Shown: one piece after another, positions 38,644-47,196 of the stretch
Numbering within the stretch: the stretch's first letter is position 1
Layout of the letters: every line of letters begins with the position of its first letter
Assembly (NCBI GenBank): GCA_964534125.1
Contig: CAZHOJ010000001.1
Location: 620,001 to 684,000 of the forward strand
Direction: 5' to 3'
DNA: 64,000 nt
Origin: 2-02-FULL-55-14 sp964534125
Lineage (GTDB): Bacteria > Bacteroidota > Ignavibacteria > UBA10030
Made by a program: the position numbers and the translations under genes
Notes under the pieces: model-generated
Database searches by the model: none
Told to the model about the DNA's origin: nothing
The model's input: the letters and a program-made list of their open reading frames with translations, nothing else

Positions 38644-39893
38644 GACGTGGCCCCCTCGAGCCGTGTGACGACAGTATTGTAGATCCACATCAGGATGGTC
38701 GCGCCCACGCCGATGCCGATCATCGACCACCACACAAGCGACGGATCCCCGCTCTCACGCGCGTTCTCGTACAGCCATCCGCCGATAGGATCACCGACGA
38801 AGCGTGCTATCGCGATCGGAAGAAATGCGTATCCCTGGAAAAGCCCCTGCTGTCCCGGAGGGGCGATCTGCGAGATGTATTCGTAGTACCGCGGCGCCTG
38901 TATCATCTCCCCGATGGCGAACGCGACAATGCCGGCCGCGATAGTGGGGATGCTGGGCGAGATGGCAATGATGACCCAGATGAGCGACGAGATGGCGAAT
39001 CCGATGAGGATGGCGCTGCGCGTCTTCCAATGGCGTGTCATCCAGTTGATGGGTATCTGGAACAGGATGATGGCCCCCGCCCCCGACCACGACTGGACGA
39101 TCTCATACGGCTCCTCAGGGCCGATGTAGTCGGTGATGTAGTACGGAACGATGATGAACTCCTGCCAGAAGATGATCCAGTACAGCGAATAGATGAGCAG
39201 GAAGATCATGAACTTGACGTTCGCGAGAACGACGAACAGGTTCGTTATCTTCTTCCCGAGGGACTCGACCACATCGTTCTTCTCGTCGCGCACCTCCTTG
39301 TACATCAGCAGATTGACCACGAGCATCGCAAAACAGCTGATGGACGACACAAGGTAGACGAACTCGTTTCCGAAGCTGTCGCGCACGAAATAGGCGATCG
39401 TCGGCCCGATCATCGCCCCTGCATTCACGAGCCAGTAGTAGATGGCGAATCCCATCGACTTGGTCTCTTCCTTCGTGGTCACCGCTACCGTCCCAAGCAC
39501 CGAGGGCTTGATGAACGATCCGCCGAAGGCCGTGAACACGAGGAACGCCATCAGCAGCCAGTACTGGTCGAACCCTCCATAGATGCCGGCGAAGGCGTCC
39601 ATGCCCATCGACCCGATGAGAAAATAGCCGAGCCCGAGAATGCTGAACGCCACGTTGAACGCCTTGCGGAATCCCCATTTGTCGGCCAGCGTTCCGCCAA
39701 GGATCGGGAGCAGGTAGATGAGGCCCCCGAAAACGCCCGACAGGGTCCCCGCCTCCACCTCGGTGAATCCGAGCTTGTTCCGCACATAGACCATGAACAC
39801 GATCTGCTGACCGTAGTAGGCGAGCCGTTCAAAAAGCTCCATGCCGTTCGCCACCCAGAACGTCCGATGGAAACCGGACCGGAGCTGCGTCAT
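38640..39893 (-). CDS. POT/MFS-family transporter (peptide transporter-like)
   Basis: 417 aa with twelve hydrophobic segments. Opening FWVANGMELFERLAYYGQQI is close to the proton-dependent oligopeptide transporter motif ExxERFxYYG, and FGGSFIKPSVLGTVAV resembles its second signature. The missing extra helices place it between POT and general MFS. Likely importer of di/tripeptides or related solutes with protons. I start at 39893 (MTQLRSGFHRTFWVANG); an ATG at 39947 would add 18 basic residues and neither start has a clear ribosome-binding site. Coupled by a 4-bp overlap to the LolA-like gene. A hairpin-like repeat lies just upstream at 39950-39988. Confidence 0.78.
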   Translation of the reverse strand: MTQLRSGFHRTFWVANGMELFERLAYYGQQIVFMVYVRNKLGFTEVEAGTLSGVFGGLIYLLPILGGTLADKWGFRKAFNVAFSILGLGYFLIGSMGMDAFAGIYGGFDQYWLLMAFLVFTAFGGSFIKPSVLGTVAVTTKEETKSMGFAIYYWLVNAGAMIGPTIAYFVRDSFGNEFVYLVSSISCFAMLVVNLLMYKEVRDEKNDVVESLGKKITNLFVVLANVKFMIFLLIYSLYWIIFWQEFIIVPYYITDYIGPEEPYEIVQSWSGAGAIILFQIPINWMTRHWKTRSAILIGFAISSLIWVIIAISPSIPTIAAGIVAFAIGEMIQAPRYYEYISQIAPPGQQGLFQGYAFLPIAIARFVGDPIGGWLYENARESGDPSLVWWSMIGIGVGATILMWIYNTVVTRLEGATS

Positions 39894-39999
39894 CGTTTCA
39901 CGTAGGGACACGGAAGACCTCCAGAAGAGATTGCGGACCCGCCTCATTCGCCCGCGCTGACGAACAGCTTCGGCGAACTTCAGCGGGCAGGTTTCGGAT

Positions 40000-40842
40000 C
40001 TAGCTCAATATGTCTTTTCGGACGAACACCAGCCATGCGCCAGTTACCGCACCGACGGTGTAGATCGTCAGATTGACGAGCGACGACAGTACCTCATGCC
40101 ACGGAACAGGGTCGTCGAATGCTTTCTGCCAAACGGCCATATGATACGTAAACATATACTCCCGTGCAGGTTCGAGCGCCTCCACGGGGAGGAATGTGAG
40201 GATCGTGAAGACGATGATAAGCCCCATCGTCGCCACAATGGGGCCGATAGCATTCTCGACGAACGACGACATCAGGAATGCGATGGATGCGACCGTGGTC
40301 ATGGACCATATGGCCAGCAGATACGCGAGCGCAAAGCGCCACAGAAGGTCGCTTTCCGGGAGGACCAGAATGCCCCGCTGAAAGATGAAGAGGTCCCCTC
40401 GCCCGAGCAGGAGAACAGCCAACCCGATGCTCAGGCATCCGAGAAAGACCACAAAGACCACTGTGTACAGGAACGTGACGATATACTTGACGCCGAAGAT
40501 CGTTGTCCGGGAAACGGCCCTCGTCAGAATGAGCCGGTAGGTGCCTGCCGTCGCCTCTCCGGCCAGCATGTCGCCTGCGACGAACGTGATCAGGAGCGGG
40601 ACATGTACCCACAGGGCCATCATCACCTGATATGACACGAACCAGCCGTTGAAAAGGTTGCCCAGCACGAAAAAGTCCTTCGAGAGGTTCCGGGTCGCCA
40701 TGCGGATGACCCGTCCTCCCTCCGCCTGAAAAGCGAAGATGACGATGGGGATCACGATCAGCACGATGACGAACCCGAGCCACGTGCGTTTCTTCAGGAA
40801 CGTCTTGAGCATCTCGACACGTATCAGGTGGAGGAACGTCAT
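40000..40842 (-). CDS. ABC-2 type exporter permease
   Basis: 280 aa with six hydrophobic segments; starts MTFLHLIRVEMLKTFLKKRT, typical for ABC-2/NosY-like permeases, with GDMLAGEATAGTYRLILTRAVSR (the conserved EfxsGT-like loop) near residues 90-112. It is paired by a 4-bp overlap with the ATPase gene immediately upstream. Substrate unknown; such pairs export lipids, drugs or antibiotics, or take part in gliding and stress systems. Confidence 0.88.
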   Translation of the reverse strand: MTFLHLIRVEMLKTFLKKRTWLGFVIVLIVIPIVIFAFQAEGGRVIRMATRNLSKDFFVLGNLFNGWFVSYQVMMALWVHVPLLITFVAGDMLAGEATAGTYRLILTRAVSRTTIFGVKYIVTFLYTVVFVVFLGCLSIGLAVLLLGRGDLFIFQRGILVLPESDLLWRFALAYLLAIWSMTTVASIAFLMSSFVENAIGPIVATMGLIIVFTILTFLPVEALEPAREYMFTYHMAVWQKAFDDPVPWHEVLSSLVNLTIYTVGAVTGAWLVFVRKDILS

Positions 40843-41759
40843 AATCCTCCCTCGTTCTGCGTGATCGTGAGAAAATATTCCTCCAGCGACCGGCGGGGCG
40901 TGGCCGCGAAGACACGAACGCGCGCCGCATGCAGCTTGCGAAGCAGGACGGGAACATCCTTCGGTTCCATAGAGATGCGGAAGAGACCACCCTCCCGCAC
41001 GACCGACCGGACGATCGACGCTGCCTGAGAACAGACTGACAGGACGGCCCGCACCGGCCTCGCGTCGAGCATCACGAACGTCTCCCCCTCGGAGAGCAAC
41101 TGCTGCACGTTCCCCTGCACGACAAGCTCGCCCCTGTTGATGATCGCCATGCGCGTGGCGACCTGTTCCACTTCGTTCAGGAGATGGGATGAGAGAAAGA
41201 TGGTCTTGCCGTGATCCTTCGCGAGAGAGCGAATGAGATCGCGGACCTCCTTCATACCGTGCGGGTCAAGCCCGTTCGTCGGTTCGTCGAGGATGACGAA
41301 CTTCGGATCGGTCAGGAGCGACTGCGCAATGCCCAGCCGTTGCTTCATCCCGTGGGAGTACGTCCTCACCAGGTCGCCGGCACGCTGCCGAAGGCCGACC
41401 ATGTCGAGCACCTCCTCCGCCCGCGTACGCGGGATCCCGCCCGCGAGCGCACCGACAATATCCAGATTTCTCAAGGCTGAGAGGTACGGATAGAAATCCG
41501 GCCGCTCGACGATACCCCCGACCTCTGATAATGCGCTCCTGCGCTCTGACCGGAGAGGATGCCCGAAGATACGCACCGCTCCCTCCGTGGGCGCGATGAG
41601 CGAGAGCGCCATACGAATGGTCGTGCTCTTTCCCGCACCGTTCGGCCCAAGGAATCCGAAGATGTCTCCCTCGTACACTTCCATATCAAGGTCGTGCACG
41701 GCCCATCGGTCCTTGAACCGCTTACCGAGCTTGCTGGTGGAAAGGACGACGTCAGGCAT
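40839..41759 (-). CDS. ABC transporter ATP-binding protein
   Basis: 306 aa. Walker A GPNGAGKST (about 38-46), Q-loop region, signature region YSHGMKQRLGIAQ (variant of LSGGQ), Walker B KFVILDEPTNGLDP, and switch histidine in LSSHLLNEVE. The C-terminal 90 residues form the extra domain seen in ABC-2 exporters of the DrrA/CcmA-like group. It drives the permease encoded next. It starts 3 nt after the stop of the aldo/keto reductase gene, so the three genes probably form one transcript. Confidence 0.94.
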   Translation of the reverse strand: MPDVVLSTSKLGKRFKDRWAVHDLDMEVYEGDIFGFLGPNGAGKSTTIRMALSLIAPTEGAVRIFGHPLRSERRSALSEVGGIVERPDFYPYLSALRNLDIVGALAGGIPRTRAEEVLDMVGLRQRAGDLVRTYSHGMKQRLGIAQSLLTDPKFVILDEPTNGLDPHGMKEVRDLIRSLAKDHGKTIFLSSHLLNEVEQVATRMAIINRGELVVQGNVQQLLSEGETFVMLDARPVRAVLSVCSQAASIVRSVVREGGLFRISMEPKDVPVLLRKLHAARVRVFAATPRRSLEEYFLTITQNEGGL

Positions 41760-41762
41760 CGC

Positions 41763-42755
41763 TCATCCCTGCGCCTGCATCATGCCGGTGAGCTCTGCGC
41801 ACGCTTCCTCTGACAGCTCATCGAGCGCCGACCCGACAGCCTCGGGCAGCGGCTCGGATCCCTTGGCGTTGACGTCCGCCTGTTCGGGAGTACGTATCCC
41901 CGGAATGATCGTGGACACATCCGGAATGCGCGTGAGGAAGCCGAGCGCAACGCGTGTCGCGGAGACGCCCTCATCCGCGGCTGCCCGCCAGACAGGCTCC
42001 ATCAAAGCGTTCGTCCTCCGGATGATCTCGGGTGTCAGGCGGAAGGACCGGTGATCATTTTTCGGGAACGTCTGGTCAGGGCTGAAACCGCCTCCGAGCA
42101 TCCCGAATTGCAGTGGCATGCGGGCGATCACCCCGTATCCCTTTTCCTCCGAGCGGCGAACGACATCCATCGCCCTACGGTTGAGGATGTTGAGTACCAG
42201 TTGAAATGAATGCCCGAATCCCCGGTCCATGAGAAACTGAGCTTCAGGCAGAGGTGTGAAAGTGTTCAGAGACAGCCCCCAGTATCGGATGTGCCCTTTC
42301 TCCATGAGCCGCTCCATCGCCTCGATGCACTCTCCCTGTTCGAGGTGTTCCATCCGGGCGGAATGGAGCTGATACAGGTCGATCTCTTCCCGTTTCAGCC
42401 GCCGCAGGCTCTTTTCGCATGCTTCCATGATGTACTTCTTCGAATAGTCGAGCCGTATCGAACCGTCGTCCTGCAGGCGGTGGCCTACCTTTGTCGCCAC
42501 AACGATATCCTTCTTTCCAGACAGCTCCTCCCCAAGCAAATGCTCGGAGTGCCCCAGACCGTAGAAATCCGCTGTATCAAAGAAAGTGATGCCGGCCCTC
42601 AGTGCCCGCCGGATGGCCGCGCGCGATGTCTCATCGTCCTGGTCGCCCCAGCCGATCGGCGTGTCGCCGGCCATCGCAGGCCCGCCGATAGCCCAGGCAC
42701 CGAAGCCCACAACGCTCACGATGAGGTCTGTTCTGCCCAGTCGTCGGTATTCCAT
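41763..42755 (-). CDS. Aldo/keto reductase
   Basis: 330 aa with the complete AKR tetrad: D60 and Y65 in FFDTADFYGLG, K89 in VATKVGH and H131 in LYQLHS. C-terminal GFLTRIPDVSTIIPGIRTPEQ carries the NADPH-binding (S/T)xIPG region. NADPH-dependent reduction of aldehydes or ketones, substrate not predictable. First gene of the AKR-ABC exporter transcript, preceded by the diverged MITE-like repeat. Confidence 0.92.
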   Translation of the reverse strand: MEYRRLGRTDLIVSVVGFGAWAIGGPAMAGDTPIGWGDQDDETSRAAIRRALRAGITFFDTADFYGLGHSEHLLGEELSGKKDIVVATKVGHRLQDDGSIRLDYSKKYIMEACEKSLRRLKREEIDLYQLHSARMEHLEQGECIEAMERLMEKGHIRYWGLSLNTFTPLPEAQFLMDRGFGHSFQLVLNILNRRAMDVVRRSEEKGYGVIARMPLQFGMLGGGFSPDQTFPKNDHRSFRLTPEIIRRTNALMEPVWRAAADEGVSATRVALGFLTRIPDVSTIIPGIRTPEQADVNAKGSEPLPEAVGSALDELSEEACAELTGMMQAQG

Positions 42756-43095
42756 TTCAAACCATACCCGTGGATGATGAACGGCAAGCTCGCCATGACT
42801 TGCTCAAAAATCAATCCGTAGAAGCTATCCCAGAAACCCTATTTGTCGGTGGAAAGAGTGTCGAAAAACCTGACTGACGAACATTTGCAGGCCCGCCTGA
42901 CCGGAATGAGATCTATTGCCGTAGGGCAGGCGTGTGCACAGAACACAGGATCTGTCAAATGATCGCGTATGTGTTCTTTGCGTTCTCTGCGGCAAAGTAT
43001 TTTTAGGACGGCTCCAAGCCTGTAATCTTTCGTCCGAAGCCGTTACATTGCGTGCACATCATTTCCAAAATATCCAAACGACCACGGTCCCCATC
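42756..43095. other. Divergent intergenic region, largely occupied by a repeat
   Basis: The 340 bp between two divergent aldo/keto reductase genes contain no credible gene. About 200 bp of it (42819-43018) is the diverged MITE-like sequence; the remainder must hold the promoters of both reductase genes. Confidence 0.5.
42819..43018. repeat. Diverged relative of the 25.5 kb MITE-like element
   Basis: The left end TAGAAGCTATCCCAGAAA matches the 25488 element end (TAGAAGC.ATCTCAAAAA), and the right end AGTATTTTTAGGACGGCTCC corresponds to its AGTATTTTTGAGATAGCTTC. Length (about 200 bp) and internal GC-rich palindromic bits (GCAGGCCCGCCTG, GGGCAGGCG) are similar. No target duplication is visible, so this copy is old or rearranged. 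Confidence 0.5.
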
Positions 43096-44052
43096 ATGAC
43101 GCCTGTCAATCCGCATTCTCCCATCATCCTCGGCTGTATGCATCTCGGAAGGTCATGGGATGCTTCCCCGCTCACACCGGAGGCCATCGCCAATACCCAA
43201 TCCTGCGTGCAGGCCGCGCTCGAAGCAGGCATAACGATGTTCGACCATGCGGACATCTACTGCCTCGGGAAATCCGAGGAGGCGTTCGGACGGGTCTGGA
43301 GCGACCTCGGGATCCACCGGGACAGCGTTGTTCTGCAGACGAAATGCGGGATCCGGAGGCATGGGGAGCCGACTGCCGACGCACCGCACAGACTCGACTT
43401 CAGCTACGAGCACATTACGACCTCCGTGCGGCGGAGCCTCGAACGCCTGCAGACCGACTACCTCGATATCCTTCTCCTCCATCGTCCGGACATCCTCATC
43501 GACCCCGAGGAGGTCGCCAGCGCATTCAGCGATCTGCGGAACGAAGGCCTCGTGTGGCAGTTCGGGGTGAGCAATTTCAACGCTGCTCAGATCGAGCTGC
43601 TCCAGTCGTACCTCGATGAGCCGCTCGTGGCGGATCAGGTCGAGTTCAACCTCCTCCACGCACACCTTGTCGACGAGGGGATCACTTTCAACAACAACCA
43701 GCGGACCAGTTCGCTGGGCGATGGCACGCTGGAGTACTGCAGGCTGAAGGATATCGATGTGCAGGCCTACTCGCCCCTGGCCCGGGGGCGGCTGACGCCC
43801 GTCGCTCCGGACGCGGATGATCGGACCAAAAAAGCAGGTGCAGCGCTCGCGTCGCTTGCCGACCGGTACGGGGTCAGCGCCGAGGCGATCATGGTCGCGT
43901 GGATCCTCCGCCACCCTGCCGGGATCAGGCCGGTCATCGGCACCACACGGCCCGACCGCATCAGGCAGATCTCTCAGTCGACGAAGGTGGTCCTCACACG
44001 GGAGGAATGGTACATGCTGTATCTGGCTGGCAGAGGACAGGACTTTCCGTAG
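43096..44052 (+). CDS. Aldo/keto reductase (YdhF-like)
   Basis: 318 aa from ATG 43096 (MTPVNPHSPIILGCMHLG); upstream in-frame sequence reads through the repeat and is not coding. Tetrad residues are D50 and Y55 (MFDHADIYCLG), K83 (QTKCGI) and H129 (LLLHRPD). WQFGVSNFN and RPVIGTTRPDRI are the usual later motifs. It resembles E. coli YdhF rather than the other reductase in this window, to which it is divergently oriented. Substrate unknown. No strong ribosome-binding site is visible. Confidence 0.9.
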   Translation: MTPVNPHSPIILGCMHLGRSWDASPLTPEAIANTQSCVQAALEAGITMFDHADIYCLGKSEEAFGRVWSDLGIHRDSVVLQTKCGIRRHGEPTADAPHRLDFSYEHITTSVRRSLERLQTDYLDILLLHRPDILIDPEEVASAFSDLRNEGLVWQFGVSNFNAAQIELLQSYLDEPLVADQVEFNLLHAHLVDEGITFNNNQRTSSLGDGTLEYCRLKDIDVQAYSPLARGRLTPVAPDADDRTKKAGAALASLADRYGVSAEAIMVAWILRHPAGIRPVIGTTRPDRIRQISQSTKVVLTREEWYMLYLAGRGQDFP

Positions 44053-44106
44053 AGGACGGATCCTGGACACCCGTTCCCTCCCTCATCCACGCTCCTCGAT
44101 CCTTCT

Positions 44107-45108
44107 TCAGAGATCGGCCTGGATCTCCCGCAGGAACGCAGCGCATTCCTCAGGGATCGAAGTATTGATGTACATCCCGCTCCCCAGCTCGAAACCCGCC
44201 TGGATCGACAGCCGCGGCACGATGGAAATGTACCAGTGGAAGTAGTCCGTATGGACGAGGTGTGTAGGGAGCGACCGTACGATGAGGTTGTAGTCAGGGT
44301 CGTTCAGGCCCGTGTACAGCTTCCGCAGGACGGTCCGAAGGATACCGGAGAGGTCCTTCGTCTCCTCGTCCGTCATCTGGTCGAAGGAGGACATATGCCT
44401 GAGCGGATAGACCCAGATGTGGAAGGGCGTAAGTGCAGCGAAGGGAACGAAGGCGATGAAATTGCGGGAGCTGACGATGATGCGTTCTCCGCTGACCCGT
44501 TCATCTTTCAGGGCCCGACAGAAGATGCATTCCCCGGCTTCGTCGAAATAGCGCACGGCTGTTTCGAGCCGCGCCCGTATCTGGGTCGACACCACGGGCG
44601 TCGCCACGATCTGAGAATGCGGATGAGGCTGCGATGTTCCCGCCCCGTAGCCGTGGTTCCGGAAGAGGACGATCGATTCAATACGCGGGTCCGCCTTGAG
44701 CTCGGAGTATCGTCGTTTGAACGCTGAAAGCACCAGCTCCATTTCCTCCGCACCCTGAACGCTCGGATGCGCGCTGTGGAGCGGATGTTCGATGAGGACC
44801 TCGTGATAGCCGACTGCGTTCATCGAGCGATGGATCCCGCTCAGTTTCCGCTGTGGCAGGCCCTGAGGAGTGACCGCCGGATACTTGTTCCGGACAAGTC
44901 GGACCTTCCACGCTCCTTGCTCCGGAAGGCGCCACACCTCCTCGCCCGTCTCCGCCTCGTTTCCCGGACAGAAGGGGCAGTCTTTCACATGGTCGAGCGA
45001 TTTCTGCATGTCGGGCCGGGCGACCACGAAGGCCTCCGGTTTCCGGGCCCGATCGGTCGCAATGACGACCCAGTCGCGGGTAATGATGTTCTGTCTTAGC
45101 TCAGCCAT
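44107..45108 (-). CDS. galT: Galactose-1-phosphate uridylyltransferase
   Basis: 333 aa from the ATG at 45108 (MAELRQNIITRDWVVIA); an ATG at 45126 adds six residues. Zinc-type cysteines C44 and C47 in DCPFCPGNE, and the HIT-family active site SQPHPHSQIVATP with nucleophile H164. FFHWY-type C-terminal segment (HTDYFHWYISIVPR) is also present. Transfers UMP between UDP-glucose and galactose-1-phosphate in the Leloir pathway. No galK or galE beside it. Confidence 0.92.
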   Translation of the reverse strand: MAELRQNIITRDWVVIATDRARKPEAFVVARPDMQKSLDHVKDCPFCPGNEAETGEEVWRLPEQGAWKVRLVRNKYPAVTPQGLPQRKLSGIHRSMNAVGYHEVLIEHPLHSAHPSVQGAEEMELVLSAFKRRYSELKADPRIESIVLFRNHGYGAGTSQPHPHSQIVATPVVSTQIRARLETAVRYFDEAGECIFCRALKDERVSGERIIVSSRNFIAFVPFAALTPFHIWVYPLRHMSSFDQMTDEETKDLSGILRTVLRKLYTGLNDPDYNLIVRSLPTHLVHTDYFHWYISIVPRLSIQAGFELGSGMYINTSIPEECAAFLREIQADL

Positions 45109-45121
45109 AGTAAAGAATATG

Positions 45122-45223
45122 CACACAAAGACGCAGAGACGCAGAGAACTGACCTATTGAGAGATGCATGTTCTGTCGATCCTATGTTCTCTTTTCCCCT
45201 CCGCGTCTCTGCGCCTCTGTGTG
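45122..45223. repeat. Long inverted repeat between galT and the proline dehydrogenase gene
   Basis: The 25-nt arm at 45122-45146 (CACACAAAGACGCAGAGACG plus CAGAG) and the arm at 45199-45223 are inverted copies with 22 of 25 matches, enclosing 52 nt. Both flanking genes are on the minus strand. The arms are themselves made of the short direct repeat GACGCAGA. It looks like a dispersed element of the same style as 33859-33927; the proline dehydrogenase stop codon begins 7 nt beyond it. Confidence 0.65.
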
Positions 45224-45229
45224 AGATCT

Positions 45230-46156
45230 TCATTGAAAGATATTCTTCACCACGAACCACACGTTCGCCGGCCGTTCGGCCAGGCGCCGCATATACCACG
45301 GGAACCAGTACTCGCCGTACGCCACGAGCACGCGGACCCGATATCCCTCACGGGCAAGGCGCTCCTGGTCGGCCGATCTGATGCCATAGAGCATCTGAAA
45401 CTCCGGGGCCGACCGTCCGAGCTTCAATTCCTCCGCCTCTGTCACGAGACGTCCGACGAGGTCCATGTCATGCGTGCCACAGCCGAGATCCAGGCGTGAG
45501 CGGTCGACCCTGCGCAGATAATCCGCGCAAAGGTCGAAGTAGTTCTGGTCCACCTGCTGCTTCTTTCCGAACACCAGCTCAGGGGGTTCCTTATAGGCAC
45601 CCTTCACCATGCGGATGGCCGGAGAGCGGTGATACAACGACTCCAGGTCGGCCTTCGTCCTCAGGCAGTATGCCTGCAGACAGACGCCGATATTGCTGCT
45701 CTGGTCATGGATCCGCCGGAAGACATCGAGTGTGACATCAACATAGGACGATGACTCCATGTCGATCCACGTGAAATTGCCCAACTCGCGCGCCCTTTGG
45801 GTGATCGCCAGCATGTTCCGGAACGCGAGATCAGGGTCGAGGTCCAGGCCGAGCTGCGTCAGCTTCGTCGAGACGTGCGTATCCAGACCACGGGCCTTCA
45901 CCTTGTCAAGCACTTCAATGTAGTGATCCCGCACCGCATCCGCCTCGGCCTGTGTCGTCACATTCTCACCCAGGCGCGTGAAGATCGTCGGGATCCCTTT
46001 GCCTTTCAGCACCTCGGCGGCATTGAGCGCGGCTTCTACATCCTCCCCCGGCATGAATTTCCGCACGGCACGCCGGACGAATCCCATCCTCGGCACCCGC
46101 CGCTTGAGGAATTCGTTCTGTGATGCCCAGAGAAGGATACTACGAGAAAGATTCAT
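45230..46156 (-). CDS. Proline dehydrogenase
   Basis: 308 aa, the size of monofunctional PRODH. Segments THVSTKLTQLGLDLD, FTWIDMESSSYVDVTLDVF, GVCLQAYCLRTKADLES, RMVKGAYKEPPE and the C-terminal FQMLYGIR.....RVRVLVAYGEYWFPWYMRRLAERPANV are the beta/alpha-barrel, FAD-binding and substrate-closing motifs of the family (RR near the end binds proline). Oxidises proline to pyrroline-5-carboxylate with FAD. A partner P5C dehydrogenase is not in the window. Confidence 0.95.
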   Translation of the reverse strand: MNLSRSILLWASQNEFLKRRVPRMGFVRRAVRKFMPGEDVEAALNAAEVLKGKGIPTIFTRLGENVTTQAEADAVRDHYIEVLDKVKARGLDTHVSTKLTQLGLDLDPDLAFRNMLAITQRARELGNFTWIDMESSSYVDVTLDVFRRIHDQSSNIGVCLQAYCLRTKADLESLYHRSPAIRMVKGAYKEPPELVFGKKQQVDQNYFDLCADYLRRVDRSRLDLGCGTHDMDLVGRLVTEAEELKLGRSAPEFQMLYGIRSADQERLAREGYRVRVLVAYGEYWFPWYMRRLAERPANVWFVVKNIFQ

Positions 46157-46260
46157 ATGGATGGCATCACATCAGAGTTCAAGAACGCAAAAAGGATCTG
46201 TTGAAATTCCGGATAAGTGCTTCAGTCTGCATACTGTCTACTGCCTACTGCCAACTCGCC

Positions 46261-47052
46261 CTACTGTATCCCTCTCACCATTCCCCCATCTATCAGCAGA
46301 GTCGCCCCGGTGATGTAGGATGCTGCCGGTGAGAGCAGAAAGGCCACCGCCCTTCCGTATTCTTCGATGGTCCCGTATCGTCCGAGCGGGATCCGCTCTT
46401 CGTTCCGTTTCTTCTCCTGCTCGGGCGTTGTCCCCAGCTTCTCCGCCCGAAGAGCGTCCAGCTCCCTGACCCTGTCCGTATCGATACGTCCCGGTACGAC
46501 CGTGTTCACCCGGATCCCCAGCGGTGCGCATTCATCCGCCAGGGTCTTGGCCAGCGCAGCAACGCCGGCACGCTCGACGTTCGACAGAACGAGGTTCGGG
46601 ATCGGCTCTTTGATCGAGGACGACGTGGTGAAGACGATGCTCCCTCCACCTTTCTTCTTCATCTCCGGTATGACGAGCCGTGCAAGGCGGACAGCGCTGA
46701 GCACCAGCAGGTCATGGGCATCCCTCCACGCTTCGTCGCCGAAGTCCATGAATGTGCCTGCCGGCGGTCCTCCGGAGTTCCCGAACATCATGTCGATCCC
46801 TCCATGGGCAGCAGACACCTCCGCGACCCAGGCCTCGACCAGCTCAGGCGAGCGGACATCCGCGACCACAGGGAAGACGATGCCTCCTGTGTCCAGATGG
46901 ATGCGATCAGCAGCGCGCATGACGGCGGCCGCGTCCCTGGACGCAATGGAAACGATCGCCCCTTCGTCCGCCAGCGCTTTCGCCACGCCGTACCCCAGCC
47001 CTTTGCTTGCCCCGGCGACGAGAGCGACCTTTCCCGATAGCCCTAGATCCAT
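46261..47052 (-). CDS. Divergent short-chain dehydrogenase/reductase
   Basis: 263 aa. The cofactor loop GASKGLGYGVAKALADEG (15-32) and FGNSGGPPAG (an NAG-like strand) are clear, as is the late PGRIDTDRV. The catalytic region reads FTTSSSIKEPIPNLVLSNVE then RAG. Aligning with FabG (YxxxK-AG), the Tyr is replaced by Ser and the Lys by Arg. A subgroup of SDRs with LSN...R in this place is known to me from annotation (3-oxoacyl-ACP-reductase-like, function unknown). It should still bind NAD(P). Activity may differ from classical SDR chemistry. Confidence 0.85.
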   Translation of the reverse strand: MDLGLSGKVALVAGASKGLGYGVAKALADEGAIVSIASRDAAAVMRAADRIHLDTGGIVFPVVADVRSPELVEAWVAEVSAAHGGIDMMFGNSGGPPAGTFMDFGDEAWRDAHDLLVLSAVRLARLVIPEMKKKGGGSIVFTTSSSIKEPIPNLVLSNVERAGVAALAKTLADECAPLGIRVNTVVPGRIDTDRVRELDALRAEKLGTTPEQEKKRNEERIPLGRYGTIEEYGRAVAFLLSPAASYITGATLLIDGGMVRGIQ

Positions 47053-47196
47053 CGATCACCCGCTCTGGTAGGATGAATAAGAAGAGAAATTGTCGTACGT
47101 ATACGCATGCGGTGGAGTGAGACAATCTATCCTTTGTGAAGAGTGAAATCAACTGGATGGTGTCGTTCATTCCCGGATCTGGAAGAGAGAATCCCA

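Noticed and set aside
39950..39988. Hairpin GCCCGC-GCTGA / TCAGCGGGC between the ABC permease and MFS genes as a terminator
   Set aside because: The stem has a two-base bulge and no T-run follows in either direction; probably another intergenic repeat.
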